Source: an uncultured Alphaproteobacteria bacterium
Lineage (GTDB): Bacteria > Pseudomonadota > Alphaproteobacteria > CAAGCB01 > CAG-977
DNA length: 64,000 nt
Direction of reading: 5' to 3'
NCBI GenBank assembly: GCA_944390195.1
Contig: CALXOZ010000005.1
Location: 1-64,000, forward strand
The position numbers and the translations under genes were made by a program. The notes beneath the pieces were generated by a model. It was not told the origin of the DNA and ran no database searches. It was given only the letters and a program-made list of their open reading frames with translations. Positions 23,359-31,620 of this stretch are shown here, in pieces (the stretch's first letter is position 1; the number at the start of each line of letters is the position of its first letter).

Positions 23359-23388
23359 TTGTAGCTATTAACGGAAATTTACTATAGT
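23359..23388 (+). promoter_or_regulatory. Sigma-70-type promoter for ppx/gppA
   Basis: TTGTAG (23359-23364) and TATAGT (23383-23388) are 18 bases apart. They start about 30-60 bases upstream of the GTG start at 23418. The ribosome site CGAGG lies at about 23408-23412. Confidence 0.6.
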
Positions 23389-23417
23389 TAAAATATATTT
23401 TTTGAATCGAGGTCGGC

Positions 23418-24458
23418 GTGGATGGAAAAGTCGTAAAAAAACGCAGAAGACATTCTTTTTCTGTGGCGAAAGACACGAAATACTTAACGCCTGTTTTTGC
23501 CGCTATAGATTTGGGGACGACAAATTGCCGTTTGTTGATAGCAACGCCGATGCCGACAGGCTTTGCCGTAAAGGAAACATTTTCAAAAATTACAAGGCTG
23601 GGTGAAGGGTTGGTCAGTAACGGCGTTTTATCGGAACGTGCGATAAAAAGAACAATTCACGCTTTAAGGTTGTGTGTAAAAAAATTAAGCAAGTACAAAA
23701 CGGTCAGAACGCGTTTTGTTGCGACAGAAGCTTGCCGGCGTGCCAAGAACGGTTCCGATTTCATAAACCGTGTACAAAAAGAGACGGGCTTGGTTTTGGA
23801 AATCATTTCTTTTGAAGAAGAATGCCGGTTGGGTGTGTCGGGTGTCGTCCCGTTGATCAATCGTAACATCAGTCATGCTTTGGTTTTTGACATCGGTGGC
23901 GGATCAACGGAAGTGTCTTGGGCCAAGATTGATAAAAACAATCAGGTGAAGATAGAAGGCGTGTTATCTTTTCCTTTGGGCGTTATCACGGTGTCTGAAG
24001 GCTTTACGGGGAAAGGTCTGTCCTCTTCGGCTTACAGGGCGGTTGTTAAAAAAGTGCTTTCCTACCTTCGTCCGTTTGAAAACCGTTACGGTATTTTGAA
24101 ATTGATTGAACAAGGCGATGTTCAAATGATTGCCATGTCGGGGACGGTAACGACAATCGGAGCTTTTCATTTGGGACTTCCGGTTTATAACCGGACGGTT
24201 GTCGACGGCTTGACGTTAAGTTACGAAGATTTGGCAAAGGCTAAAAGAAAACTTGAAAAACTCCCTTATCCTGAAAAGGAGAATCATCCTTGCATCGGTC
24301 CTTTGCGAGCGGATCTGTCATTGCCGGGGTGTGCCATTTTGCAAGGGATCTGCGAAATGTGGCCGATCGGAGAAGTTACGATTGCCGATCGAGGATTGCG
24401 TGAAGGGATTGTTTTGGATTTGATACGTAAAGAAAGCAAAGAAGCGGGGAAAAAATGA
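23418..24458 (+). CDS. Ppx/GppA family phosphatase
   Basis: 346 residues with a GTG start. The actin/ASKHA-fold phosphate-binding loops are visible: AAIDLGTTNCRLLIATP near residue 30 and LVFDIGGGSTEVSW near residue 155. The family hydrolyses polyphosphate or pppGpp. The length matches the short alphaproteobacterial forms without the C-terminal HD region. The stop overlaps the rlmE start (ATGA), a conserved pairing in this class. Confidence 0.9.
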   Translation: MDGKVVKKRRRHSFSVAKDTKYLTPVFAAIDLGTTNCRLLIATPMPTGFAVKETFSKITRLGEGLVSNGVLSERAIKRTIHALRLCVKKLSKYKTVRTRFVATEACRRAKNGSDFINRVQKETGLVLEIISFEEECRLGVSGVVPLINRNISHALVFDIGGGSTEVSWAKIDKNNQVKIEGVLSFPLGVITVSEGFTGKGLSSSAYRAVVKKVLSYLRPFENRYGILKLIEQGDVQMIAMSGTVTTIGAFHLGLPVYNRTVVDGLTLSYEDLAKAKRKLEKLPYPEKENHPCIGPLRADLSLPGCAILQGICEMWPIGEVTIADRGLREGIVLDLIRKESKEAGKK

Positions 24459-25135
24459 AAGAACAAATGCCTCACAGAATTAAAACGCGTGTCAAGACGG
24501 CGAAAAAGAGGTCTTTGGCATCGACACAGTGGTTGCAAAGACAATTGAACGATCCTTATGTCGCTTTGGCAAAGCAAAACGGTTATCGGGCGCGTTCCGC
24601 TTTCAAGCTTATCGAATTAGACGATAAATTTCATTTTTTGGTTCCCGGAAGGCGTGTCGTCGATTTGGGCGCCGCTCCTGGGGGGTGGACGCAAATTGCT
24701 GTTAAAAGAGTGAAATCTTCAGCGGAAAATCCTTTGGTCGTCGGGCTGGATTTGTTAGAAATCGTTCCTATTGCCGGCGCAAAGACGGTTCAATTGGATT
24801 TTTTAGATGATTCGGCTCCGGAAGTGTTGAAAGAAATGTTGGGCGGTCATAAAGCCGATGTTATTTTAAGTGATATGGCTCCGAACACGACGGGAATGAA
24901 AGATATCGACCATTTGCGTATCATGGGGTTGCTTGAAGCGGCCTATGCTTTCGCGTGTGAGATTTTAAACTGTGACGGTGTCTTTGTGGCAAAAATATTC
25001 CAAGGGGGAACGGAGCAGAATTTATTGAACGAGATGAAACGCAAGTTCAAAACCGTTAAGCATGCGAAACCTCCTGCCAGCCGCAAGGAATCATCCGAGT
25101 TTTATGTTGTCGCGTCAGGTTTCAAGGGGGAGTGA
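24455..25135 (+). CDS. rlmE: 23S rRNA (uridine-2'-O)-methyltransferase RlmE
   Basis: 226 residues. RlmE (FtsJ/RrmJ) methylates U2552 in the A loop of 23S rRNA late in 50S assembly. The SAM-binding motif is VVDLGAAPGGWTQIAV. The K-D-K-E catalytic tetrad is visible in SAFKLIE, LSDMAPNTTG, VAKIFQGG and SSEFYVVA. The N-terminal extension of about 30 basic residues is common in Alphaproteobacteria. It overlaps both neighbours by a few bases. Confidence 0.95.
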   Translation: MKEQMPHRIKTRVKTAKKRSLASTQWLQRQLNDPYVALAKQNGYRARSAFKLIELDDKFHFLVPGRRVVDLGAAPGGWTQIAVKRVKSSAENPLVVGLDLLEIVPIAGAKTVQLDFLDDSAPEVLKEMLGGHKADVILSDMAPNTTGMKDIDHLRIMGLLEAAYAFACEILNCDGVFVAKIFQGGTEQNLLNEMKRKFKTVKHAKPPASRKESSEFYVVASGFKGE

Positions 25136-26343
25136 TGAAAGATTCTTCCAGAGTTCAGGCGGCAATAGAAATTATTCAGGAAGTCTTTAAATTCAACCGT
25201 CCGGCAGATCGTTTTATCAGTGATTACTTTAAAAGCCACCGTTATATAGGAGGAAAGGACAGGCGCGAAATTTCCGCTCTGGTTTGGCAAGCGGTTCGGT
25301 GTTACGGACGGTTGTCTTTTGTGATGAAAGAAAATTTGACCCCCAGAACCGCGATTATGAGTCTTCTATTTTATCAAGGTAAAAATGCGGATTGTTTTTT
25401 CAACGGTGAAAAATACGCTCCTGCGGTTTTAAGTGATACTGAAAGAAAGGTGTTGGACGGTCTTGCGGAACGTTTGCCCGAAGCTGATCTGGAATGTCCG
25501 GATTGGCTTCGCGGAAAAATAGATGTTGCCGATGTCATTGCAATGGTTCAAAAAGCTCCGTTGGATTTGCGCGTGAACACTTTAAAAACGGATCGTCCGC
25601 AGACTTTAAGTATTTTGCGTGATTCCGGCATTAACGCTTATGAAACACCGTTTTCTCCTTATGGCATAAGAATTGACGAACGTATGGATATTTGTTCGCA
25701 TCCTTTGTATCGAAAAGGGTGGATTGAAATTCAGGATGAAGGATCTCAAATCGTTTCTTTGTTGACTCAAGCAAAGCCGGGACAAAGTGTCATTGATTGG
25801 TGCGCGGGTGGTGGTGGAAAGACGTTGGCTTTATCTGCCATGATGCAGGCGAAGGGGGAGTTGTATGCGGTTGATAAAGATGTCCGGCGGTTGAAAGATT
25901 TGCCTGAAAGAGCCGGCAGGGCAAAAGCGGATAACATCATTTTGCTGAAAGATTATGATCATTTAAAAACGTATGATCTGGTTTTAGTTGACGCACCGTG
26001 TACGTCGACGGGGACATGGCGGCGTTGTGCGGACGCGAAATGGCGCTTAAGCGAAGAGTGGGCGAATAGTATTGTTGGCGAGCAAAGGAAAATATTGGAT
26101 AATGCCTGCCGTCATGTAAAAAAAGGTGGAAGACTGTTTTATATCACCTGTTCGTTGGATTTTCGTGAAAATGAAAGTCAGGTGGCTGTTTTTTTGCAAA
26201 ATCACCAAGAGTTTGAACTGGAAGATCTTAGACCGGTTTTAGAAAGGTTGACAACGATAAGGATGTCTGAAAAGACAATAAGATTACATCCGTCTCTATT
26301 GCATACAGACGGTTTTTTCGCGGCGTCTTTCATCAAAAAATAA
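25135..26343 (+). CDS. rsmB: RsmB/NOP family RNA m5C methyltransferase
   Basis: About 402 residues. The ATG at 25135 shares a base with the rlmE stop (TGATG); a GTG three bases earlier is the alternative. The SAM region is VIDWCAGGGGKTLALSAMM (about residues 222-240). Motif IV APCTSTGTWRR and motif VI ITCSLDFRENES carry the two cysteines used for C5 methylation of cytosine. Likely target is C967 of 16S rRNA or a nearby site. Third gene of the ppx-rlmE-rsmB unit. Confidence 0.9.
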   Translation: MKDSSRVQAAIEIIQEVFKFNRPADRFISDYFKSHRYIGGKDRREISALVWQAVRCYGRLSFVMKENLTPRTAIMSLLFYQGKNADCFFNGEKYAPAVLSDTERKVLDGLAERLPEADLECPDWLRGKIDVADVIAMVQKAPLDLRVNTLKTDRPQTLSILRDSGINAYETPFSPYGIRIDERMDICSHPLYRKGWIEIQDEGSQIVSLLTQAKPGQSVIDWCAGGGGKTLALSAMMQAKGELYAVDKDVRRLKDLPERAGRAKADNIILLKDYDHLKTYDLVLVDAPCTSTGTWRRCADAKWRLSEEWANSIVGEQRKILDNACRHVKKGGRLFYITCSLDFRENESQVAVFLQNHQEFELEDLRPVLERLTTIRMSEKTIRLHPSLLHTDGFFAASFIKK

Positions 26344-26353
26344 GTGAAAAAGA

Positions 26354-27019
26354 TTACTTTTGAATTATTTGTGTTTGAAAAGAGTCGGCGTTGGCATGAG
26401 TTTTCAATAAAAGCTCCGTTTTGTTCAACCAATATTCCAAACCGGCTCCTTCATCAAAGCAATAAATGACAAAGAGCAGAGGTTTGCGGTTGCCGCAAGT
26501 AATCATGGTTCTTTGGCTATCGCTGGTAGGGTTTCCGAAAACACCGTCGTCATCGTAAAGAGCGGGTAAGTGTTCGATATTCAGCGTATCCTTTCCGATC
26601 CCTTTGTATTTTTCGCCGTCGGGCGTTTTTTTCCAAACAATGTGCCCTTTTATGGCGGTCATGTCATACGATCCAAGAGAATATCCAGATTCAATTGAAA
26701 TCATATTATTAATATCGACGGCATTATTAATAAAGTACAGACCGTTTTTTTTACAGATCCGGCGCAACATGGATTCTGCGGAATTCCGGTACTTCAAAGG
26801 GTCTTTTCCTAAAATTTTGTAAGCCTGTCGTGTCGAAGCGATATGAGGATTTTTTGCAATCTGCGGCAATTCCGTGTATTCATCTTGCAACTTTTGAACA
26901 AGGGCGTGAAAATCGTCTAACAAGTTTTTCGAACTATCACAAACATCCGCGGTACAGCTTAAAACCCCTAAACGGGCGTTATTTAAAACGGAACGCAAAG
27001 AATCATCAATGAAAATCAT
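26354..27019 (-). CDS. B3/B4 tRNA-binding domain protein
   Basis: 221 residues from the ATG at 27019. The whole protein matches the B3/B4 editing-type domain of phenylalanyl-tRNA synthetase beta. Characteristic parts are RQAYKILGKDPLKYRNSAE (about 66-84), NAVDINNMISIESGYSLGSYD (split here by its strand) and GNPTSDSQRTMI near residue 165. Free-standing members are thought to hydrolyse mischarged aminoacyl-tRNA or a related ester, but the substrate is not settled. It is convergent with rsmB and divergent from ygeW. Confidence 0.83.
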   Translation of the reverse strand: MIFIDDSLRSVLNNARLGVLSCTADVCDSSKNLLDDFHALVQKLQDEYTELPQIAKNPHIASTRQAYKILGKDPLKYRNSAESMLRRICKKNGLYFINNAVDINNMISIESGYSLGSYDMTAIKGHIVWKKTPDGEKYKGIGKDTLNIEHLPALYDDDGVFGNPTSDSQRTMITCGNRKPLLFVIYCFDEGAGLEYWLNKTELLLKTHANADSFQTQIIQK

Positions 27020-27112
27020 TATTTTTAACCTCGAAATGCTTTTAAAAGATATGGATTCAAAAAAATCATTATTTTGCAAGCTTTTTTTTTGAATCTTTTT
27101 TATAGAATGCTG

Positions 27113-27140
27113 TTGACTTCGATATGAACGTCTTTAGACT
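27113..27140 (+). promoter_or_regulatory. Candidate promoter for ygeW
   Basis: TTGACT (27113-27118) and TAGACT (27135-27140) are separated by 16 bases. They lie about 70 bases upstream of the ATG at 27208. A TTGAC/GTCAA inverted pair (27113-27117, 27145-27149) overlaps the promoter and could be an operator, though this is speculative. Confidence 0.4.
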
Positions 27141-27207
27141 ATTTGTCAAACGAAGAAAAATCGTTGAACGTTATTATTTTCATTTTTTATTTTACTTAGG
27201 AGTCATC

Positions 27208-28488
27208 ATGGCTGAAACAGAAAAGAAATGCTGCAAGAAATCCGCCGCCGAAACATGTGAAACAAATGCGACGTGTTCTACGGACGGGCATTGTTGTTGC
27301 AAGCATTATGAAGAGTTGATAAAGGAAATCAAAAGCTGTAAGTCCGATTTGGATAAGAAGGATTTCCTGCTGACATGGGAACAAAGCGAAGATGAACTGA
27401 AACGCGTCTTGGCTGTTGCTGAAATCCTGAAGTTGTTCCGCGATAAAAATATTTCTTCAAAAGTGTTTGAAACAGGCTTGGGAATTTCAATTTTCCGCGA
27501 TAATTCAACACGCACCCGCTTTTCGTTCACTTCCGCATGCAACCTGTTGGGACTGGGTATGCAAGATTTGGATGAAAACAAATCTCAGATCGCTCACGGG
27601 GAAACGGTTCAAGAAACTGCGAACATGATTTCTTTCTGCGCTGAAGTGATCGGTATCCGCGATGATATGTATCTGGGCGCCGGTCATACATATCAAGTCG
27701 AAGTCGCCGAAGCTTTGGACATGGGATACAAAGAAGGCGTTTTACCCAATCGTCCGGCAATGATCAACCTGCAATGCGATATCGACCACCCGACCCAATC
27801 CATGGCGGATCTGGCGTGGTTGAAAGAACATTTCGGCGGATTGGAAAACTTGAAAGGGAAAAAGCTTGCGATGACATGGGCGTATTCTCCGTCTTACGGC
27901 AAGCCGCTGTCCGTTCCCCAAGGGATCATCGGGTTGATGACACGTTTCGGTATGGATGTTTCTTTGGCTTATCCGGAAGGGTACAACTTAATTCCTGAAG
28001 TCGAACAGATCGCCGCTCAACAGGCAAAGGCGAACGGAACGAAGTTTGAAATCGTCCATTCAATGGAAGAGGCGTTCAAAGATGCTGATATTGTTTATCC
28101 GAAATCATGGGCTCCTTATGCAGTGATGGGGCGGCGTACCGAATTGTTAAAAGCCAAAGACATGGACGGATTGAAGGCTTTGGAAAAAGAATGCCTCGCC
28201 AATAACGCGAAGTTCAAAGATTGGGAATGCACCGAAGAAAAAATGAAGCTGACAAAAGACGGTAAAGCTTTGTATATGCACTGTCTGCCGGCGGACATTA
28301 CAGGTGTTTCCTGTGCGCAAGGCGAAGTCGCGGCTTCCGTGTTTGATCGCTATCGTTTGGATACATATCATGAAGCCGGTTGGAAACCATATATTATAGC
28401 TTCAATGATTATGAACCGTCGTTTCAAAGATGTGGCGGCTGTTTTGGAAGCAATAAAAGAACGGGCGACCCCACGGATCAATTTCTAA
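27208..28488 (+). CDS. ygeW: Carbamoyltransferase YgeW with cysteine-rich N-terminal extension
   Basis: 426 residues. From residue 33 onward the protein aligns throughout with E. coli YgeW, a trimeric aspartate/ornithine carbamoyltransferase-fold enzyme. Landmarks are FRDNSTRTRFSF (carbamoyl-phosphate loop), QCDIDHPTQSMAD, TWAYSPSYGKPLSVPQG and ALYMHCLPADI. The true substrate is not proven; the gene travels with ygeX and ygeY in anaerobic purine/urate-degrading clusters. The start at 27208 is supported by TTAGGAG 7 bases upstream. The first 31 residues are extra and hold seven cysteines (8, 9, 17, 23, 29-31). No internal Met could remove them. ygeY follows after 76 bases. Confidence 0.93.
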   Translation: MAETEKKCCKKSAAETCETNATCSTDGHCCCKHYEELIKEIKSCKSDLDKKDFLLTWEQSEDELKRVLAVAEILKLFRDKNISSKVFETGLGISIFRDNSTRTRFSFTSACNLLGLGMQDLDENKSQIAHGETVQETANMISFCAEVIGIRDDMYLGAGHTYQVEVAEALDMGYKEGVLPNRPAMINLQCDIDHPTQSMADLAWLKEHFGGLENLKGKKLAMTWAYSPSYGKPLSVPQGIIGLMTRFGMDVSLAYPEGYNLIPEVEQIAAQQAKANGTKFEIVHSMEEAFKDADIVYPKSWAPYAVMGRRTELLKAKDMDGLKALEKECLANNAKFKDWECTEEKMKLTKDGKALYMHCLPADITGVSCAQGEVAASVFDRYRLDTYHEAGWKPYIIASMIMNRRFKDVAAVLEAIKERATPRINF

Positions 28489-28492
28489 TTTA

Positions 28493-28529
28493 AAAGGCAA
28501 GTTTTCCCTTCGGTTGAAAGCTTGCCTTT
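28493..28529 (+). other. Hairpin between ygeW and ygeY
   Basis: AAAGGCAAG (28493-28501) pairs with CTTGCCTTT (28521-28529) around a 19-base loop. There is no T-run beyond the stem, so it may be a weak attenuator or mRNA-stabilising element between the two genes rather than a full terminator. Confidence 0.5.
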
Positions 28530-28564
28530 CTTAAACTGAAAACTAACGAAAGGATGAATGTTTA

Positions 28565-29785
28565 ATGGATACGAAAATTATTCAGGCTGCTGAAAAATAT
28601 CGCGATGATATGACAAAGTTTTTACGCGATATGGTAGCCATTCCTTCCGAATCCTGTCAGGAAAAAGATGTTATCTTGCGCATAAAACAGGAAATGGAAA
28701 AAGTCGGCTTTGACGAAGTCCGTATTGATAAGATGGGGAATATTTTAGGGCGTATCGGACATGGCAAACACGTTATAGCCATGGATGCCCATATTGATAC
28801 GGTGGGAATTGCCGATCCGAAATTGTGGTCTTGCGATCCGTATAAAGGAAAGTTGGAAAACGGTATTATTTACGGGCGTGGCGCTTCGGATCAGGAAGGC
28901 GGCATGGCATCCATGGTCTATGCCGGTAAAATCATCAAAGATCTGGGATTGGAAGGGGATTACACTTTATGGGTGACCGGTACCGTTCAAGAAGAGGATT
29001 GTGACGGATTATGCTGGGATGTCATTATGAAAGAAAAGGTTTTGGATCCAGCTCCGGAAATCGTTGTGATCACTGAACCCACAAATTTGAATATTTATCG
29101 CGGACATCGCGGTCGTATGGAAATTTGCGTACGCACACATGGTGTTTCCTGTCATGGTTCCGCTCCGGAACGTGGAAAGAATGCTGTTTATATGATGGCA
29201 AAAATTGCAAACGAAATCGAACAGTTGAACGAACGTTTGCATGTCGATCCGTTTTTAGGCAAAGGAACGATTACAATTTCCTATATTGATTGCAAGACAC
29301 CGTCATTGTGTGCCGTTCCTGATGAAGCCTATATTCATTTGGATCGCCGTTTGACTGCGGGGGAAACCGAGGAAATCGCCGTTAACGAAGTGAAAGACGC
29401 CGTTAAACGCGCAGGTTTTGAAGTCGGTAAAGACGCTGATGTCGAAGTTTTGACCTATACGACACCGTCGTATACGGGATATGTGCCGAATTTTAAAAAA
29501 TATTATCCGACTTGGGTTTTGGAAGAAGATCATCCGGGGTGTGTCGCCGCGGTTGAAGCTTATAAAGATACCGTCGGTCCGACGCCCAAAGTTGATAAGT
29601 GGACGTTTTCAACAAATGGAATTGCAACGATGGGCTTGCATAAAATCCCGACGATCGGTTTCGGACCGGCGAACGAGGTTTATGCTCATACGGTGGAAGA
29701 TCAATGCCCTGTCGACCATCTGGTCAAAGCCGCCGCTTTTTATGCAGCGTTCCCTGCAAAATATCTGGAAGCGATCAATAAGTAA
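28565..29785 (+). CDS. ygeY: YgeY family M20 peptidase-like hydrolase
   Basis: 406 residues of the M20 (ArgE/DapE) metallohydrolase family. The metal ligands are recognisable: AMDAHIDTVG (His/Asp), GRGASDQEGGMASM (bridging Asp), GTVQEEDCDG (catalytic Glu pair) and EVYAHTVEDQ (C-terminal His). The YgeY subgroup is annotated as linked to selenium metabolism and occurs beside ygeW and ygeX. It probably hydrolyses an amide or ureido intermediate of purine breakdown, which is inference from context. GAAAGGATGA provides the ribosome site. A strong terminator follows. Confidence 0.92.
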   Translation: MDTKIIQAAEKYRDDMTKFLRDMVAIPSESCQEKDVILRIKQEMEKVGFDEVRIDKMGNILGRIGHGKHVIAMDAHIDTVGIADPKLWSCDPYKGKLENGIIYGRGASDQEGGMASMVYAGKIIKDLGLEGDYTLWVTGTVQEEDCDGLCWDVIMKEKVLDPAPEIVVITEPTNLNIYRGHRGRMEICVRTHGVSCHGSAPERGKNAVYMMAKIANEIEQLNERLHVDPFLGKGTITISYIDCKTPSLCAVPDEAYIHLDRRLTAGETEEIAVNEVKDAVKRAGFEVGKDADVEVLTYTTPSYTGYVPNFKKYYPTWVLEEDHPGCVAAVEAYKDTVGPTPKVDKWTFSTNGIATMGLHKIPTIGFGPANEVYAHTVEDQCPVDHLVKAAAFYAAFPAKYLEAINK

Positions 29786-29810
29786 TTTGATTTCTTTTTC
29801 TTTAAACGAA

Positions 29811-29834
29811 AAACGGGCGTTTGCCCGTTTTTTG
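29811..29834 (+). terminator. Rho-independent terminator after ygeY
   Basis: AAACGGGC (29811-29818) pairs with GCCCGTTT (29823-29830) around a GTTT loop and is followed by further T. It lies 25 bases after the ygeY stop. Confidence 0.92.
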
Positions 29835-30294
29835 CATTTGAACTTTCTTTGCAAACAGGAAAGAGGAAAAAAGAGATACTTATCATCAGATTGCAATTTG
29901 CAGATGATAATATGATGTTCGACTTGAACATTTTTGCGCTTATAAACGGATTTTTATCTGTTATCAATTGAAACGCAACACGGACGGTGATTTAAACAGA
30001 TGTGCGAAGATGTTTTAACAGGGAATTGTTTTGTCGGCAAGCTGTTGGAAAATTTGAAAGTCGGTGAAGAGAACCGATAATGTGTGAAAGTTGATTTTCT
30101 GGACAGGATATTGAAATGCCGGAAAAGGCTTTTGCAACGTATCTTTAAAAAAAAGTGTCTTATCGTTCGGGGAAGATATTTACGGATTAAAACAGAACAG
30201 GAAGATGTCTTCCTTTTTGTTTTATCAAAAGAACAGATGAAAGTTTTTTTTAAATCTGCTACAACGAAAAAAGCTTTGATGAGGGGAATAATCC
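29835..30294. other. Intergenic region between ygeY and rarA
   Basis: About 460 bases. It contains an inverted repeat TTATCATC (29880-29887) / GATGATAA (29903-29910) that could be an operator. An open frame from a GTG at 30084 to 30311 encodes 75 basic residues (for example RILKCRKRLLQRIFKKK) and overlaps the rarA start by 17 bases. It lacks a good ribosome site, so I do not call it a gene. A shorter frame beginning near 30000 is also unsupported. Confidence 0.5.
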
Positions 30295-31620
30295 GTGCCG
30301 TCTTTGTTTGATTCGACCATAGCCCAACCGTTAGCCGACAAGTTGCGTCCAAAGACAATTGATGAGGTTGTCGGACAAGATCACTTATTGTCTGCGGACG
30401 CTCCATTAGGGCGTATGTTAATTACGGGGAAGGTGTCTTCGTTTATTTTATGGGGGCCTCCGGGGTGCGGTAAAACAACGATAGCACGTTTATTGGCGCA
30501 TCATACAAATATGGCGTTTGAACCGGTTTCTGCAGTCTTTTCAGGTGTTGCCGATTTGCGAAAAATATTTGAAACAGCAAAAAAACGCCGTCAGACAGGC
30601 AAAGCGACGATATTGTTTGTTGATGAAATACATCGATTCAACCGGTTGCAACAAGACGGTTTTTTACCGTATGTCGAAGACGGGACGGTTGTGTTGGTTG
30701 GTGCGACGACCGAAAATCCTTCATTTGAAATTAATGCGGCATTGTTATCGCGTTGTAAAGTGTTTGTGTTAAAACGTTTGACGGAAGACGCTTTGGATTT
30801 GATCATCTCGCGTTGTGAAAGGTTGATGGGGCGCGTGTTGCCGGTTACCGATCAGGCGCGTGAACAGTTAAAAGCCATGGCAGACGGAGATGGACGTTAT
30901 TTGTCCAATATGTTAGAGTCCTTGTATGATTTGCCGGATCGAGATCTGGCATCCGGTCCGTTGTCGGTGGAAAAGATGATGACGGTCGTTGCGCGTCGTC
31001 CCGCCGTTTATGACAAAGATCGAGACGGACATTATAATTTGATCAGCGCCGTTCATAAGTCGTTGCGAGGTTCCGATCCTGATGCGGGATTGTATTGGGT
31101 CGCCAGAATGATGACGGCAGGGGAGGATCCGAAGTATATTTTCCGCCGTTTGACGCGTTTTGCTGTCGAAGATGTCGGTTTGGCGGATCCGAACGCTCTT
31201 TTACAAGCGGTTTCGGCATGGGACGCTTATGAACGTTTGGGGTCTCCGGAAGGCGATCTGGCTTTAGCGCAACTGGTGATTTATCTGGCGACGGCTCCGA
31301 AATCCGTCGGAGCCTATAAAGCTTGGAATACGGCGGTTCATTTGGCAAACCAGACAGGTTCTTTGATGCCTCCGATGAATATATTAAATGCTCCGACCCG
31401 TTTAATGAAAGAAATAGGATATGCAAAAGGATACGAATACGATCCGGACACCCGAAACGGTTTTTCCGGTGCGAATTATTTTCCTGATGAAATGGGGCGT
31501 CAGAAGATTTATCATCCTGTGGAACGCGGTTTTGAACGCGAAATTATCAAGCGGATAGCCTATTGGGATAAATTGAGAAAGGAAATTGAAAATGACAGGC
31601 GTTCATCTGGCAACGGTTGA
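30295..31620 (+). CDS. rarA: Replication-associated recombination protein RarA
   Basis: 441 residues, GTG start with GAGGGG 7 bases upstream. RarA (MgsA) is an AAA+ ATPase that acts at stalled replication forks with SSB. Walker A is WGPPGCGKTTIARL (about residue 49-62), Walker B FVDEIHRFN. The clamp-loader-like lid and the C-terminal tetramerisation region (SLRGSDPDAGLYWVARM) are present. The end overlaps rluC by 29 bases. Confidence 0.95.
   Translation: MPSLFDSTIAQPLADKLRPKTIDEVVGQDHLLSADAPLGRMLITGKVSSFILWGPPGCGKTTIARLLAHHTNMAFEPVSAVFSGVADLRKIFETAKKRRQTGKATILFVDEIHRFNRLQQDGFLPYVEDGTVVLVGATTENPSFEINAALLSRCKVFVLKRLTEDALDLIISRCERLMGRVLPVTDQAREQLKAMADGDGRYLSNMLESLYDLPDRDLASGPLSVEKMMTVVARRPAVYDKDRDGHYNLISAVHKSLRGSDPDAGLYWVARMMTAGEDPKYIFRRLTRFAVEDVGLADPNALLQAVSAWDAYERLGSPEGDLALAQLVIYLATAPKSVGAYKAWNTAVHLANQTGSLMPPMNILNAPTRLMKEIGYAKGYEYDPDTRNGFSGANYFPDEMGRQKIYHPVERGFEREIIKRIAYWDKLRKEIENDRRSSGNG

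Noticed and set aside
30084-30311. 75-codon plus-strand frame with a GTG start just before rarA
   Set aside because: Very basic, low-complexity product, weak ribosome site and overlap with rarA. Kept only as a note in the intergenic entry.
29954-30406. 150-codon minus-strand open frame over the rarA start
   Set aside because: It overlaps the well-supported rarA 5' end and has no recognisable features.
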